This document shows, piece after piece, positions 35,451 through 44,396 of a DNA stretch of 64,000 nt. Positions within the stretch are counted from its first letter, which is position 1. Every line of letters starts with the position of its first letter. This DNA comes from Streptomyces sp. WP-1. GTDB taxonomy: Bacteria; Actinomycetota; Actinomycetes; Streptomycetales; Streptomycetaceae. The DNA lies in the NCBI RefSeq assembly GCF_030450125.1, contig NZ_CP123923.1:7349001-7413000 (forward strand), written 5' to 3'. The position numbers and the translations under genes were made by a program. Under the pieces are notes generated by a model, which did no database searches, was not told where the DNA came from, and saw only the letters and a program-made list of their open reading frames with translations.

Positions 35451-36425
35451 ATGACCGACAGCATCGTGGCCGGCCGTCCCACGGCCACCACCCACGCTCC
35501 CAGCAGGCTGCGCACCTACGCGCGGCTCGGCAAGCTGGACGTGTACGACTACTACCTCGGCATCTTCCTCGCCCTGGCCGCCGCCCTGTTCCCGCTCGAC
35601 GCCTTCACCGCCCGCAAGACGCTGGTCCTCGCGCTGTTCCTGGCCGGGGAGATCGCCGTCCTCATGGCGATGGTCGCCCTGGACGACGTCACCGGGTTCC
35701 GCGACGGCAGCGACCTCGCCAACTACGGCCCCGACAACCCCCTGCGCAGCAAGGCACGCAAGCCCCTGGTCGCCGGGGCGCTGACGGTGCCCCAGGCGCT
35801 GCGCTTCGCCTGGACCTGCGCGGTCGCGGGCGCCCTGCTGTGGACGGCCGCCTCCGCGCTCGCCCCGCACCGCCCGCTGTGGGCGCTCGTCGCCGCGGGC
35901 GCCCTGTTCGTGGTGTCACTCCAGTACTCGTACGGTCTGAAGATCAGCTACCACGGTTTCCAGGAGGCGTTCCTGGTCGCCCTCGGCGCCGTGCTCGTGA
36001 TCGTCCCCTACGGGCTGCTGACCGGGGAGTTCACCGGCTTTCTGATGGTGCAGGCGGTGCTGTTCGGGTTCGGCCCGCTGATGTTCGGGGTCTACTCCAA
36101 CACCAACGACGTCGAGGGCGACCGGGCCGTGGGCCGTCCCACCGTGGCCGCGCTGGTCTCGGAGCGGGGCAACGCCGTCTTCATCGGGGCGCTGTCGGCC
36201 GCCGAGTTCCTCATCGGCGCGCTCGCCTCGCTCACCGGCACCGCCCCCTGGTGGTTCGTGCTGCTGATGCTGCCCGCGACCGCGCTGCGCACCCGGCAGT
36301 ACCTGACCGGGTTCGTGCGGGGCGACATCATGACCGCCCGCCGGACCGGCTTCACCGTGCACCGGCTCAGCGTGGTCCTGATGACCGCGGCCAACGCCCT
36401 CGTCGGCTGGGGGGCCACCCGATGA
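35451..36425 (+). CDS. UbiA-family membrane prenyltransferase
   Basis: 324 residues with about eight to nine hydrophobic helices. The two Asp-rich diphosphate motifs are present: LDDVTGFRDG near residue 77-86 and NTNDVEGDRAVGRP near 217-230. UbiA enzymes transfer an isoprenoid from a prenyl diphosphate to an aromatic or other acceptor in the membrane. It is the only membrane enzyme in this locus. The acceptor is not known. Stop overlaps the next start (ATGA), so it is coupled to the flavoprotein. Confidence 0.85.
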   Translation: MTDSIVAGRPTATTHAPSRLRTYARLGKLDVYDYYLGIFLALAAALFPLDAFTARKTLVLALFLAGEIAVLMAMVALDDVTGFRDGSDLANYGPDNPLRSKARKPLVAGALTVPQALRFAWTCAVAGALLWTAASALAPHRPLWALVAAGALFVVSLQYSYGLKISYHGFQEAFLVALGAVLVIVPYGLLTGEFTGFLMVQAVLFGFGPLMFGVYSNTNDVEGDRAVGRPTVAALVSERGNAVFIGALSAAEFLIGALASLTGTAPWWFVLLMLPATALRTRQYLTGFVRGDIMTARRTGFTVHRLSVVLMTAANALVGWGATR

Positions 36426-37792
36426 CACCCGAACTGGACGTCGCCGTCGTCGGCGCGGGCATCGCCGGACTGACCGCCGCCCACGAACTGCGCCGCGCCG
36501 GACTCTCCGTCCGCGTCTACGAGCAACTCCCCGACGTGGGCGGCCGGATGCGCAGCCTGCGCCACGAGGGCTGGACCGTGGACACCGGCGCCGAACAGGT
36601 CGCCTCCCACGGCTACCGCGCCACCTGGGAGCTGCTGCGCCGCCTCGGCGTCAGCCCCGCCGACGTGCCCCGGGTCGGGGGCGGGGTGGCCGTCTGGCGC
36701 GGCGGGCGCGCCCGCCCGGGCGTGGGGGAGCGCACCGCCGTCCTCACCGGCGCCGGACTCTCCGTCCGTGCCCGCCGCGACCTGGCCGCCTTCTCCGCCT
36801 GGTCCGGCCGCCGCGCCGCCGGGTTCGACGGCGACCGCCCCGAACGCACCCCGCTCGGCGCCACCACCGTGCGCGAGGCGACCGCGCGTCACCACCGCGA
36901 CCTGCACGACTACCTCTTCCAGCCGGTCGCGGGCTGCTTCTTCGGCTGGGACACCGCCCGTTCGGCGGCCGCCCCGCTGGTCAGCCTGCTGCTGGAGGCC
37001 GGTTCCCCGAGCAGCTGGCGCACCTACCGGGAGGGCATGGACTTCCTCGCCCGCCGGCTCGCCGCCGAGACCGAGGTCGTCACCGGGCGCATCGTGCGCG
37101 AGGTGGTCGACACGGGCGGGCACGCCGTGCTGCGCTGCGACGACGGCGAGGTCAGGGCACGGGCCGCGGTGCTCGCCGTACCCGCGCCCGTCGCGGCGGC
37201 CCTGCGCCCCGAACTCCCCGCCGACGAACGGCCGTTCCTCACCGCCTGCACCTTCACCCCGATGCTGAAGGTCAGCTGCCTGCTGGACCGCCCGCTCGCC
37301 CCGGCCGCCCGCCGCCCGGTGCACATCCTGCTCACCCCGGCCGCCGAGGAGCAGACCCTCTCCGGTGTCGTCGTGGACCATGCCAAGGACCCCGGCCGCG
37401 CCCCCGACGGCCGTGGCCTCATCACCCTCGTGGCCGCTCCGCAGCGGGTTCCCGGACTCCTGGACGCCGACCCGGACGACACCGCCGACCTGCTGGTCCG
37501 GGCGGCCGAACGCTACGTCCCCGGCATCGGCGCCGCCCGCCGCCACCACTTCACGCACACCTTCCGCGACGGCCTGCCCGAAGCCACCCCGGCGGCCCTC
37601 GCCGAACGCGCCGCCTTCCTGGAGCGGCCGGCGCGCGCGGTGGAGTACGCCGGCGACTGGGTGATGCTGCGGCCCGCGTCCGAAGGCGCCGTCCGCGCGG
37701 GCGCGCTCGCCGCGTCCCGCGTCCTGAGCAGGCTCGGCCGGCCCCGCCCGGCCGGCCCCGATCGTCTGGAGAAGTCCGTTGCGACCGCATGA
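36422..37792 (+). CDS. FAD-dependent amine-oxidase/protoporphyrinogen-oxidase-like flavoprotein
   Basis: 456 residues. The dinucleotide motif GAGIAGLTAAHELRRAG at 11-27 and the VYEQLPDVGGRMRS second motif mark the monoamine oxidase/HemY/CrtI-type family. C-terminal EYAGDWVM is a GD-containing FAD motif. It likely desaturates or oxidises a pathway intermediate, perhaps the prenyl or ring product of the UbiA enzyme. The long ORF that starts at 35249 is a shadow upstream of this gene. Confidence 0.82.
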   Translation: MTPELDVAVVGAGIAGLTAAHELRRAGLSVRVYEQLPDVGGRMRSLRHEGWTVDTGAEQVASHGYRATWELLRRLGVSPADVPRVGGGVAVWRGGRARPGVGERTAVLTGAGLSVRARRDLAAFSAWSGRRAAGFDGDRPERTPLGATTVREATARHHRDLHDYLFQPVAGCFFGWDTARSAAAPLVSLLLEAGSPSSWRTYREGMDFLARRLAAETEVVTGRIVREVVDTGGHAVLRCDDGEVRARAAVLAVPAPVAAALRPELPADERPFLTACTFTPMLKVSCLLDRPLAPAARRPVHILLTPAAEEQTLSGVVVDHAKDPGRAPDGRGLITLVAAPQRVPGLLDADPDDTADLLVRAAERYVPGIGAARRHHFTHTFRDGLPEATPAALAERAAFLERPARAVEYAGDWVMLRPASEGAVRAGALAASRVLSRLGRPRPAGPDRLEKSVATA

Positions 37793-39350
37793 CATGGGCA
37801 CCCTGTTCGACGAGGCCGCGGCGGGCGGCGCCCGCACCGTGTTCCGTCTCGACCGGCCCCTCGACATCGCCCCGGACGCCGGAACCCGCTGGAGCGTCCC
37901 GGAACTCGCGGACCTCGTCCGGGTGAGTGCCGCCCGGCTCGCCGCCGCCGGAGTACGGGCCGGGGACCGGGTGGCGATCGTCAAGGACAACCACTGGGAC
38001 TACGACCTGCTCGCCTGCGCCGCCGTCCGCGTCGGCGCCGTCCCCGCGCTGCTGTCCGCCCGGCTGGAGCCGGAGACCCTGCGCACCCTGCTGGAACGGC
38101 TGCGCCCGGCCGCGCTCGTCACCACCTCCGCGCTGCTCGCCCACTGCCGGGCCGCGAGCCCACCGGTCCGTGTCACCCTCGACGCCGAGGCACCCGGCGC
38201 CGTCCACCTCGCCGCGCTGGACGCCGGCCGGCCGGGCCCACCGGTACGGCGGGCCGACGACGCCCCCCTCGTCATCCACCACACCTCGGGCACGACCGGC
38301 GTACCCAAGCTGGTCGTCCACTCCACCCGCACCCTCGTGCACAAACTCGCCCGCTTCGAGGCGGTGCGCTATCCGGGCATCGGCATCCGCCGCGACGACG
38401 TCCTGCTCAACGCCAGCGCGTACGCACACGGACGGACCTTCTGCTGGACGGCGGTGGTCCTGTCGACGCCGCCCGCCGAGGTCGTCCTGCTCACCGGCGA
38501 CGACCCGGACACCGCCGACCCGCTGCTGCGCGCCCACCCGCCCACCGTCGTCGAGGCCCTGCCCGCCACCTACGTCCGGATGCGGCCGCTCACCACCCGC
38601 CTGGACAACCCCTTCCGGCGGGTCCGCCTGTACATCAGCACCTACGACGCCGTGCACCCGCCCGTCCTGCGCGCCTACCTGAACACGACCCGGCACGCCC
38701 GCCCGGTGTGGATGCAGGGCTGGGGCCAGACCGAGACCGGCCCGCTGACCTTCCGCTTCCACACCCGGCGCGCCGCGCTCGCCCGGGACACGGACGCCAC
38801 GGCCCGCCGCCTCGGCCGCCCGGTGCCGCGCCGGACCCGGCTGCGCGCGGTGGACCCGGAGACCCTGCGCCCCGTGCCGCGCGGCCGCCCCGGACTGCTC
38901 CTGGTGCGCACCGCCGCCCTCGCCGTCGGCTACGTCGCCGAGGACGAACGCTGGGACGCCAAACGCGTCGGCGACTGGTGGTCCACGGGCGACATGGGCG
39001 TGCTGCACCGCGACGGCAGCGTCAGCGTCCTGGACCGCGAGGTCGACAGCATGCCCGGCCTGAGCTGCCTGCGGACCGAGGACCTGCTGGAGGAACGGCT
39101 GCCCGGGGCTTTGGAATGCGTCGTCCTCGGCGCCACCGACGGCGATCCGCTGCCCGTCGTGGTCACCGCCGACGGCCGACTCGACCCGGGCGCCTGGAAA
39201 GAGGCCACGAACGGGCTACCGGCGCTGCGTGAACCGGCCGTCCTCACCTGGGACGATGTGCCGCGCACCGGCACCGGCAAGGTCCGCCGCGCCGCCCTGG
39301 CACGCCGCCTCACCGGCACCGGGCTCACGGACACCGGGCGCTGGACCTGA
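37779..39350 (+). CDS. Adenylate-forming acyl-CoA ligase (first of two)
   Basis: 523 residues, ANL superfamily. P-loop TSGTTGVPK at 169-177, QGWGQTETG, STGDMG and a C-terminal TGTGKVRR with the adenylation Lys. It would activate a carboxylic acid as acyl-AMP and, with CoA, as thioester. Start TTG at 37779 (GGAG upstream) overlaps the flavoprotein end; the ATG at 37794 is the alternative. No carrier protein is in the locus, so a CoA ester is the likely product. Confidence 0.87.
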   Translation: MRPHDMGTLFDEAAAGGARTVFRLDRPLDIAPDAGTRWSVPELADLVRVSAARLAAAGVRAGDRVAIVKDNHWDYDLLACAAVRVGAVPALLSARLEPETLRTLLERLRPAALVTTSALLAHCRAASPPVRVTLDAEAPGAVHLAALDAGRPGPPVRRADDAPLVIHHTSGTTGVPKLVVHSTRTLVHKLARFEAVRYPGIGIRRDDVLLNASAYAHGRTFCWTAVVLSTPPAEVVLLTGDDPDTADPLLRAHPPTVVEALPATYVRMRPLTTRLDNPFRRVRLYISTYDAVHPPVLRAYLNTTRHARPVWMQGWGQTETGPLTFRFHTRRAALARDTDATARRLGRPVPRRTRLRAVDPETLRPVPRGRPGLLLVRTAALAVGYVAEDERWDAKRVGDWWSTGDMGVLHRDGSVSVLDREVDSMPGLSCLRTEDLLEERLPGALECVVLGATDGDPLPVVVTADGRLDPGAWKEATNGLPALREPAVLTWDDVPRTGTGKVRRAALARRLTGTGLTDTGRWT

Positions 39351-39454
39351 CGGACGGCCCGTCCGGCCGCGAATCCGTCGGCCACCCCTCCCCACGGCCG
39401 CGTCGTGACCGGCCGCCCCTCTCGATCGACCCCTCGATGAAAGGAGCCACCCCC

Positions 39455-40264
39455 ATGGCACCGCCGGCCCCCGCCCGGGCGGTCTTCGGCAACGGCACCG
39501 CGCACAGCCGCGACCAGCACCGCTGCCTGGAGGCCGCCTACGACCCGGTGACCCTGCCCCGCCTGGCCGCCGCCGGTGTCGGCCCGGGCTGGCACTGCCT
39601 GGAGATCGGCGCGGGCGGCGGCAGCATCGCCCGCTGGCTGGCCGAGCGGGTCGCGCCGGGCGGCTCGGTGCTCGCCACCGACCGCGACCCCCGCGACCTC
39701 GTCCCCGGCCCGCGGCTGGCGGTCGCCGCGCTCGACGTGGCCCGCGATCCGCTGCCCGAGGCGGCCTACGACCTGATCGTGGCGCGCCTGGTGCTCCAGC
39801 ACGTGCCCTCCCGCGAGGCCGTCCTGCCCCGCCTCGTACGAGCCCTGCGGCCCGGCGGACTGCTCCAGATCGACGAGATCGACGCCTCCTACGAACCCCC
39901 GCTGCTGACCCCGGACCCGGCGGCCGGGGAACTGTACGTCCGCTTCCTGCGGGCCAAGTCGGCCGCGATGCGCGCCGCGGGCGGCGATCCGCACTGGGGG
40001 CGCGCCGTGCCCGCCGCCCTGTGCGCGGCGGGGCTGACCGGCATCGACGTCCAGCTGCACATCGGCGTCCGGCACGCCCAGGACCCCGGCCTCGGGCTCC
40101 AGTCGAACCACACCCGCAACCTCCGCGACCGGCTGGTGGAACAGGGCATGACCGACGAAGAGCTGCACCGGGTACGGCAGTTGATGCGGGACCCCTCCTT
40201 CCGTGCCGCCTCCAGCGTCTTCTACTCGGTGCAGGGCCGCCGGCCCGGCGAGGAGGGCCGGTGA
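39455..40264 (+). CDS. SAM-dependent methyltransferase (class I)
   Basis: 269 residues. Motif I LEIGAGGGSIARWLAE at ~49-64, acidic ATDRDPRD after beta2, DLIVARLVLQHVPS motif III-like, and ALRPGGLLQIDE. The start MAPPAP at 39455 follows AAAGGAG. The C-terminus overlaps the CoA-transferase start (GTGA). O- or N-methylation of a sugar, cyclitol or aromatic intermediate is plausible. Confidence 0.87.
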   Translation: MAPPAPARAVFGNGTAHSRDQHRCLEAAYDPVTLPRLAAAGVGPGWHCLEIGAGGGSIARWLAERVAPGGSVLATDRDPRDLVPGPRLAVAALDVARDPLPEAAYDLIVARLVLQHVPSREAVLPRLVRALRPGGLLQIDEIDASYEPPLLTPDPAAGELYVRFLRAKSAAMRAAGGDPHWGRAVPAALCAAGLTGIDVQLHIGVRHAQDPGLGLQSNHTRNLRDRLVEQGMTDEELHRVRQLMRDPSFRAASSVFYSVQGRRPGEEGR

Positions 40265-42030
40265 GTCCGCGTACCGCCGTACGGCCGGTGGTCGCCGCCG
40301 CCGTCGCCGACCGGTTGCTCCGGCACACCGCCCCGGGTGTCCCGGGGACGCGCCTCGTCCTCGACTGGGCCGGGCCGGTCGGGATGGACCTGCCGGACGA
40401 GCGTGCCGTACAGGCCGCCTGCGGGCTCATGCACCTCCACGGCCGGGCCACCGGCGGACCGGCCCCGCTCGCCGTCGACTACGCCTCGGTGGTGGCCGGG
40501 GTCCTCGCCGCCCAGGGCGTCACGGCCGCCGGGATCGGACGGGCCCGGGGACTCGACCTGCGCGAGGTGCGGACCTCGGTCGCGCAGGGAGCGCTGCTGG
40601 CGGCCGGCCAGTACCTCGCCGCCGCTACGGCCCGCGAAGGAGACGGACCGCCCCCGACGACGGCGGCACCGGAGCCGTGTGCGGGCGGGCTCGCGACCCT
40701 GGAGACCTGCGACGGCGCTCGCGTGGAGGTGGAGACCCTCGACCCGCTGGCCTGGCGGGAGTTCTGGACCCGGCTCGGTGTGCCGCCCGCCGTCGCGGGC
40801 CGTGGCTGGCTGCCCTTCCAGCAGCGGTTCGCCACCGCCGTATGCCCGTTGCCCGACGAACTGCGCGCGGCCGCCCGCCGCCGCACCCTGCCGGACCTGC
40901 GGGCCGCCGCGTACGACACCGGCGTCAGCCTCCTCACCCTCGGCACCGACCCCGACCCGGCCGTCCGCCCCGAACCCTGGCGGTTCACCCCCGCACCGGC
41001 CGTCCCCCCGGCTCCCCGGCGGGGAACTCCCGTACCGGCCGTCCCCCCGGTTCCCCGGTGGGGAACTCCTCCGCCAGCGCACGCGGCCCCCGATGCTCTC
41101 CCGCGCTCCCTGCCGCTCGCGGGCCTGCGGGTGGTGGAGTCCACGCGCCGGGTGCAGGGACCCCTCGCCGGGCACGTCCTGCGAATGCTGGGCGCCGAGG
41201 TGATCCGGATCGAGCCACCGGGCGGCGACCCGATGCGCTGGCTGCCCCCGCTGGCCGGGGACACCTCCGCCCGGTTCACGGCCCTCAACGCGGGCAAGCG
41301 GGTCGTCGAGGCCGACCTCACGACCGCGCGGGGCCGGGAGACGGTACGCGCGCTGGCCGCCGAGGCCGACGCCTTCGTGCACAACTGGGCCCCCGGCAAG
41401 GCCGGCCGGCTGGGGCTCGACGCCCCCGACCTGCTGTCCGCCCGTCCCGCCCTGGTGTACGCCTGGGCCTCCGGCTTCGGCGACACCCTCGGCGACCGGC
41501 CGCCCCTCGGCACCGACTACCTCGCCCAGGTGCACAGCGGACTCGCCGCCGCCGTACGTCCGGCCGACGAACCCCCGGCCCCCTCCCTGATGACCCTCAC
41601 CGACGTCCTCGGCGGACTGGTGTGCGCCCAGGGCGTGCTGGCCGCGCTGGCGCACCGGGAACGGACCGGGCGGGGCGGCCGCGTCGACTCCAGCCTGGTC
41701 TCCGCCGCCGCCCTGGTCCCGCGCCCCGCGCACCGGGTCCGCTGGACGGCACGGGACCGCCCTCTGCGCACCGCGGACGGCCATCTGTACCTCGGCCCCG
41801 AGGCCCGCGCGAACCCGGAGGCGGCGCGCCGGCTGCTGGAGCGCGCCGACCGCTCGGCCCGCACCACCGACGAGTGGACGCACCGCCTGGCCGCGGCGGG
41901 CCTGACCGCCACCCCCGTCCGCACCGACCTGGCCGCCCTGGCGGACGACCCCGCCTTCGAGGCGGCCGTCGCACCGCCGGATCCGCTCATCGGCCACGCC
42001 CGGCCGCACGCGCCCTGGGAGTTCGCATGA
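40261..42030 (+). CDS. Double-domain type III CoA-transferase (CaiB/BaiF) with Pro-rich linker
   Basis: 589 residues. Residues ~283-589 are a recognisable CaiB/BaiF domain: VVESTRRVQGPLAGHVLRML, GAEVIRIEPPGGDPMRW, VEADLTTARGRE, and GTDYLAQ with candidate catalytic Asp419. Residues ~30-235 repeat the later part of the fold (GLMHLHGR..GGPAPLAVDYASVVAGVLAAQG and SVAQGALLAAGQYLA), a second, truncated half with no obvious catalytic Asp. They are joined by a repeated Pro-rich linker. Moves CoA between organic acids, supplying CoA esters with the two ligases. Starts GTG, GTGA overlap. Confidence 0.82.
   Translation: MSPRTAVRPVVAAAVADRLLRHTAPGVPGTRLVLDWAGPVGMDLPDERAVQAACGLMHLHGRATGGPAPLAVDYASVVAGVLAAQGVTAAGIGRARGLDLREVRTSVAQGALLAAGQYLAAATAREGDGPPPTTAAPEPCAGGLATLETCDGARVEVETLDPLAWREFWTRLGVPPAVAGRGWLPFQQRFATAVCPLPDELRAAARRRTLPDLRAAAYDTGVSLLTLGTDPDPAVRPEPWRFTPAPAVPPAPRRGTPVPAVPPVPRWGTPPPAHAAPDALPRSLPLAGLRVVESTRRVQGPLAGHVLRMLGAEVIRIEPPGGDPMRWLPPLAGDTSARFTALNAGKRVVEADLTTARGRETVRALAAEADAFVHNWAPGKAGRLGLDAPDLLSARPALVYAWASGFGDTLGDRPPLGTDYLAQVHSGLAAAVRPADEPPAPSLMTLTDVLGGLVCAQGVLAALAHRERTGRGGRVDSSLVSAAALVPRPAHRVRWTARDRPLRTADGHLYLGPEARANPEAARRLLERADRSARTTDEWTHRLAAAGLTATPVRTDLAALADDPAFEAAVAPPDPLIGHARPHAPWEFA
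40993..41070 (+). repeat. 39-bp tandem repeat encoding the CoA-transferase linker
   Basis: Copies 40993-41031 and 41032-41070 encode APAVPPAPRRGTP and VPAVPPVPRWGTP, in frame, exactly at the domain boundary. Confidence 0.85.
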
Positions 42031-43706
42031 CCACCGCCCCCGCCACCCTCCCCGCGGCCCGGCGCGGACGACCGGTGTGGACCTCACGCGCCGGCGTGCC
42101 CTTCCCCGACCTCGTGCCCCGGGCCCAGCGCCTGGCCTGGGTGTCCGAGGGCCTGTGCCCGGACGCCGATCTGTACACGCTGTTCACCGCCCGCGTCCGC
42201 GCACACCCGGACCGCGCCGCCCTGGTGGACGACACCGGGACGCTGACCTACGCGGCGCTGGGCGCCGAAGTCCGCCGTATCGCCGCCCTGTTCGCCCGCT
42301 CGGGCCTCGCCGCCGAGGACGTGGTGGCGCTGCGGCTGCCCGACGGACGCGACGCCGTGGCCGCCGAACTCGCCGTGTACGCGCTCGGCGCGGTCGCCCT
42401 GCCCCTGCCCCCGAGCGGCGACGACCGCGACACCCGGGCCCTGCTCGCCCGCTCCCGGGCCCGCGCCGCCGTCCTCGGCTCCGCCCGGCAGCTCCCGGCC
42501 CTCGCGGACCTTCCCCACCTGGTCACCCGGTACGTCCCCGGCCCGGACCACACCGACGCGCTCGGCCTGCACCCGCCCCGGCCCCGCGCCCCCGAGCCCT
42601 GGCGCCCGGGACCCGTCGACCCCTACGGGCCCGCCCGCATCCTGGTGTCGTCCGGCTCCGAGACCGAGCCCAAGATGGTCGCCTACAGCCATCACGCCCT
42701 CGCCGGCGGCCGGGCCCGCTACGTCCGCGCCCTGCACCCGGACCCCGAGGTGCCGCCCCGCCACCTCGTCCTCGTCCCGCTGGCCTCCTCCTTCGGCTCC
42801 CTCGGCACACCGGTCACCCTCGCCGTCCTCGGCGGCACCCTGATCGTGCCGTCACGGTTCGACCCGGCGGACGCGCTGCGACTGATCGCCGAGCACCGCC
42901 CCACCCATCTGTTCGCGGTACCCACCATGCTGCGCCGCATCGCCGACCTCCCGGCCCGACCGGGCGAGGACACCTCGTCGTTGCGCGCCGTCGTCTCCAG
43001 CGGCGCCGCCCTGCCACCGGCGATCGCGACGGCCTGCCACCGGCGCTTCGGCCGCCCGGTGGTGACCGTCTACGGCTCCTCCGACGGCGTCAACTGCCAC
43101 ACGGCGGGGGAGAGCGGGCCCCCGGGCGACAGCGTCGGCACCCCCGATCCCGAGGTGGCCCGTATCCGGATCACCGGCCCCGACGGCACCCCGCTGCCCA
43201 CCGGACAGCGCGGCCAGATCGAGGCACGGGGCCCGATGACACCCCTGTGCTACGTCGACTCACCCGAGCTGAACGCCCGTTACCGCACCCACGACGGCTG
43301 GGTGCGCACGGGCGACCTCGGCCGCCTGGACGAGCACGGCAGGCTGCACGTCCTCGGCCGGCTCAAGCGCATCGTCGTACGCGGCGGCCTCAACATCAGC
43401 CTCGCCGAGGTGGAACACGGACTGGGCGGCCACCCGTCCGTCGCCGAGGCGGTCTGCGTCCCGGTGCCCGACCCGGACCTCGGGGAACGCCTGTGCGCCT
43501 GCGTCCGCCCGGCCCCCGGCGCGCCCGCGCCCACGCTCGACGACCTCACCGCCCATCTGCTGGCCCATGGCCTGGGCCGCCGGAAACACCCCGAACTCCT
43601 TTTGCCGGTGGACGAGATGCCACTCGGCCCCACCGGCAAGATCTGCTACCGGACGCTGACGGCGTGGGCGGCCCGGCAGCGGGACGGCGGGAGGCCGGGG
43701 GAGTGA
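42027..43706 (+). CDS. Adenylate-forming acyl-CoA ligase (second), last gene of plus operon
   Basis: 559 residues, ANL superfamily. The P-loop is the variant SSGSETEPK at 208-216 followed by MVAYSHHA, unlike the consensus SGTTG of the first ligase. Other motifs: VYGSSDGVN, RTGDLGRLDEHG, GLNISLAEVE and GPTGKICYR with the C-terminal catalytic Lys. Variant loops of this type occur in salicylate/DHBA- and cycloalkyl-acid ligases. Probably activates a second acid, distinct from the first ligase. ATGA overlap with the CoA-transferase. After it the plus operon ends. Confidence 0.85.
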   Translation: MTTAPATLPAARRGRPVWTSRAGVPFPDLVPRAQRLAWVSEGLCPDADLYTLFTARVRAHPDRAALVDDTGTLTYAALGAEVRRIAALFARSGLAAEDVVALRLPDGRDAVAAELAVYALGAVALPLPPSGDDRDTRALLARSRARAAVLGSARQLPALADLPHLVTRYVPGPDHTDALGLHPPRPRAPEPWRPGPVDPYGPARILVSSGSETEPKMVAYSHHALAGGRARYVRALHPDPEVPPRHLVLVPLASSFGSLGTPVTLAVLGGTLIVPSRFDPADALRLIAEHRPTHLFAVPTMLRRIADLPARPGEDTSSLRAVVSSGAALPPAIATACHRRFGRPVVTVYGSSDGVNCHTAGESGPPGDSVGTPDPEVARIRITGPDGTPLPTGQRGQIEARGPMTPLCYVDSPELNARYRTHDGWVRTGDLGRLDEHGRLHVLGRLKRIVVRGGLNISLAEVEHGLGGHPSVAEAVCVPVPDPDLGERLCACVRPAPGAPAPTLDDLTAHLLAHGLGRRKHPELLLPVDEMPLGPTGKICYRTLTAWAARQRDGGRPGE

Positions 43707-43805
43707 GGGACCGCGTCCCCGGGGCCTCGGGAGGCGGCGACCGGAGGGCTCGGTAACCGGTCGTGGTACCGGAGACCGGCCCGGGGCCGCCGCCGACTCG
43801 ACCCC

Positions 43806-44309
43806 TCAGAGCCGTCGCACGCGCGGCACACCGGTCGGCATCGGCAGCGTGAACTCCCCGCGCGCGTGCCGAGGGCGGCGACGAGAGCGTCAGCCGTACG
43901 ACGCTGCCCGTGCGGGAACGGGGCCTGTTCCGGCGAGCCGAACCGGGCCGGGCCACCGGACCCCGGAAGGTGCATGCGGGCCGTCTCGGCACGCCGACCG
44001 GCGGGCGTGTCCCGGGGACCGACGGCCGCGCTCCCGCCGACCTCGGCGACCTACGCGACCCCGTCGTCCATGGTGTTCCACAGCCCCGCCAGGGTGCCGC
44101 CGTGCGCGAGGACCCGGGCGGTCTCCGGACCGGCGACCGCCATGCCGGACCTGGGCGCTACCGGCGTCGGGGCCGAGGACGCGGGTGCCGGGCGCCGCCT
44201 TGAGCGCCCAGCGCGCCGCGGCCCGCGCGTAGTCGGGACGATGCCCGGCGTACGCGACCGCGGCCGCGCCGAACGACGAGGTGGGCGACGACTTCTCGTC
44301 CTTGCCCAC
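43806..44309 (-). pseudogene. Decayed class I SAM methyltransferase
   Basis: Starting at a GTG (44309), the reading SFGAAAVAYAGHRPDYARAA and WALKAAPGTRVL is a normal methyltransferase N-terminus. The frame is then lost at the SAM-binding region. The next segment (GPETARVLAHGGTLAGLWN and TMDDGVA) resumes in another frame but ends in a TAG where a Trp is expected. FGSPEQAPFPHGQRRTADAL follows, then another deletion, before GEFTLPMPTGVPRVRRL and a stop at 43806. At least two deletions, one nonsense change and frame changes make it non-functional. Confidence 0.8.
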
Positions 44310-44396
44310 GCGCTCACCGAAACGACGCGGCCGGTGGACGGCCACCCCGCCGCACTGCTGCGGCGAGGGCCGTCCGACACACCGAGCGGCGGTGGA

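Noticed and set aside
40203..43706. 1167-codon plus-strand ORF
   Set aside because: Its first part is an out-of-frame reading of the CoA-transferase; only the last 559 codons, starting at 42027, are a gene.
26581..43706. Aminoglycoside or AHBA cluster
   Set aside because: Key genes (2-deoxy-scyllo-inosose synthase, aminoDHQ synthase, sugar kinase, glycosyltransferase) are missing.
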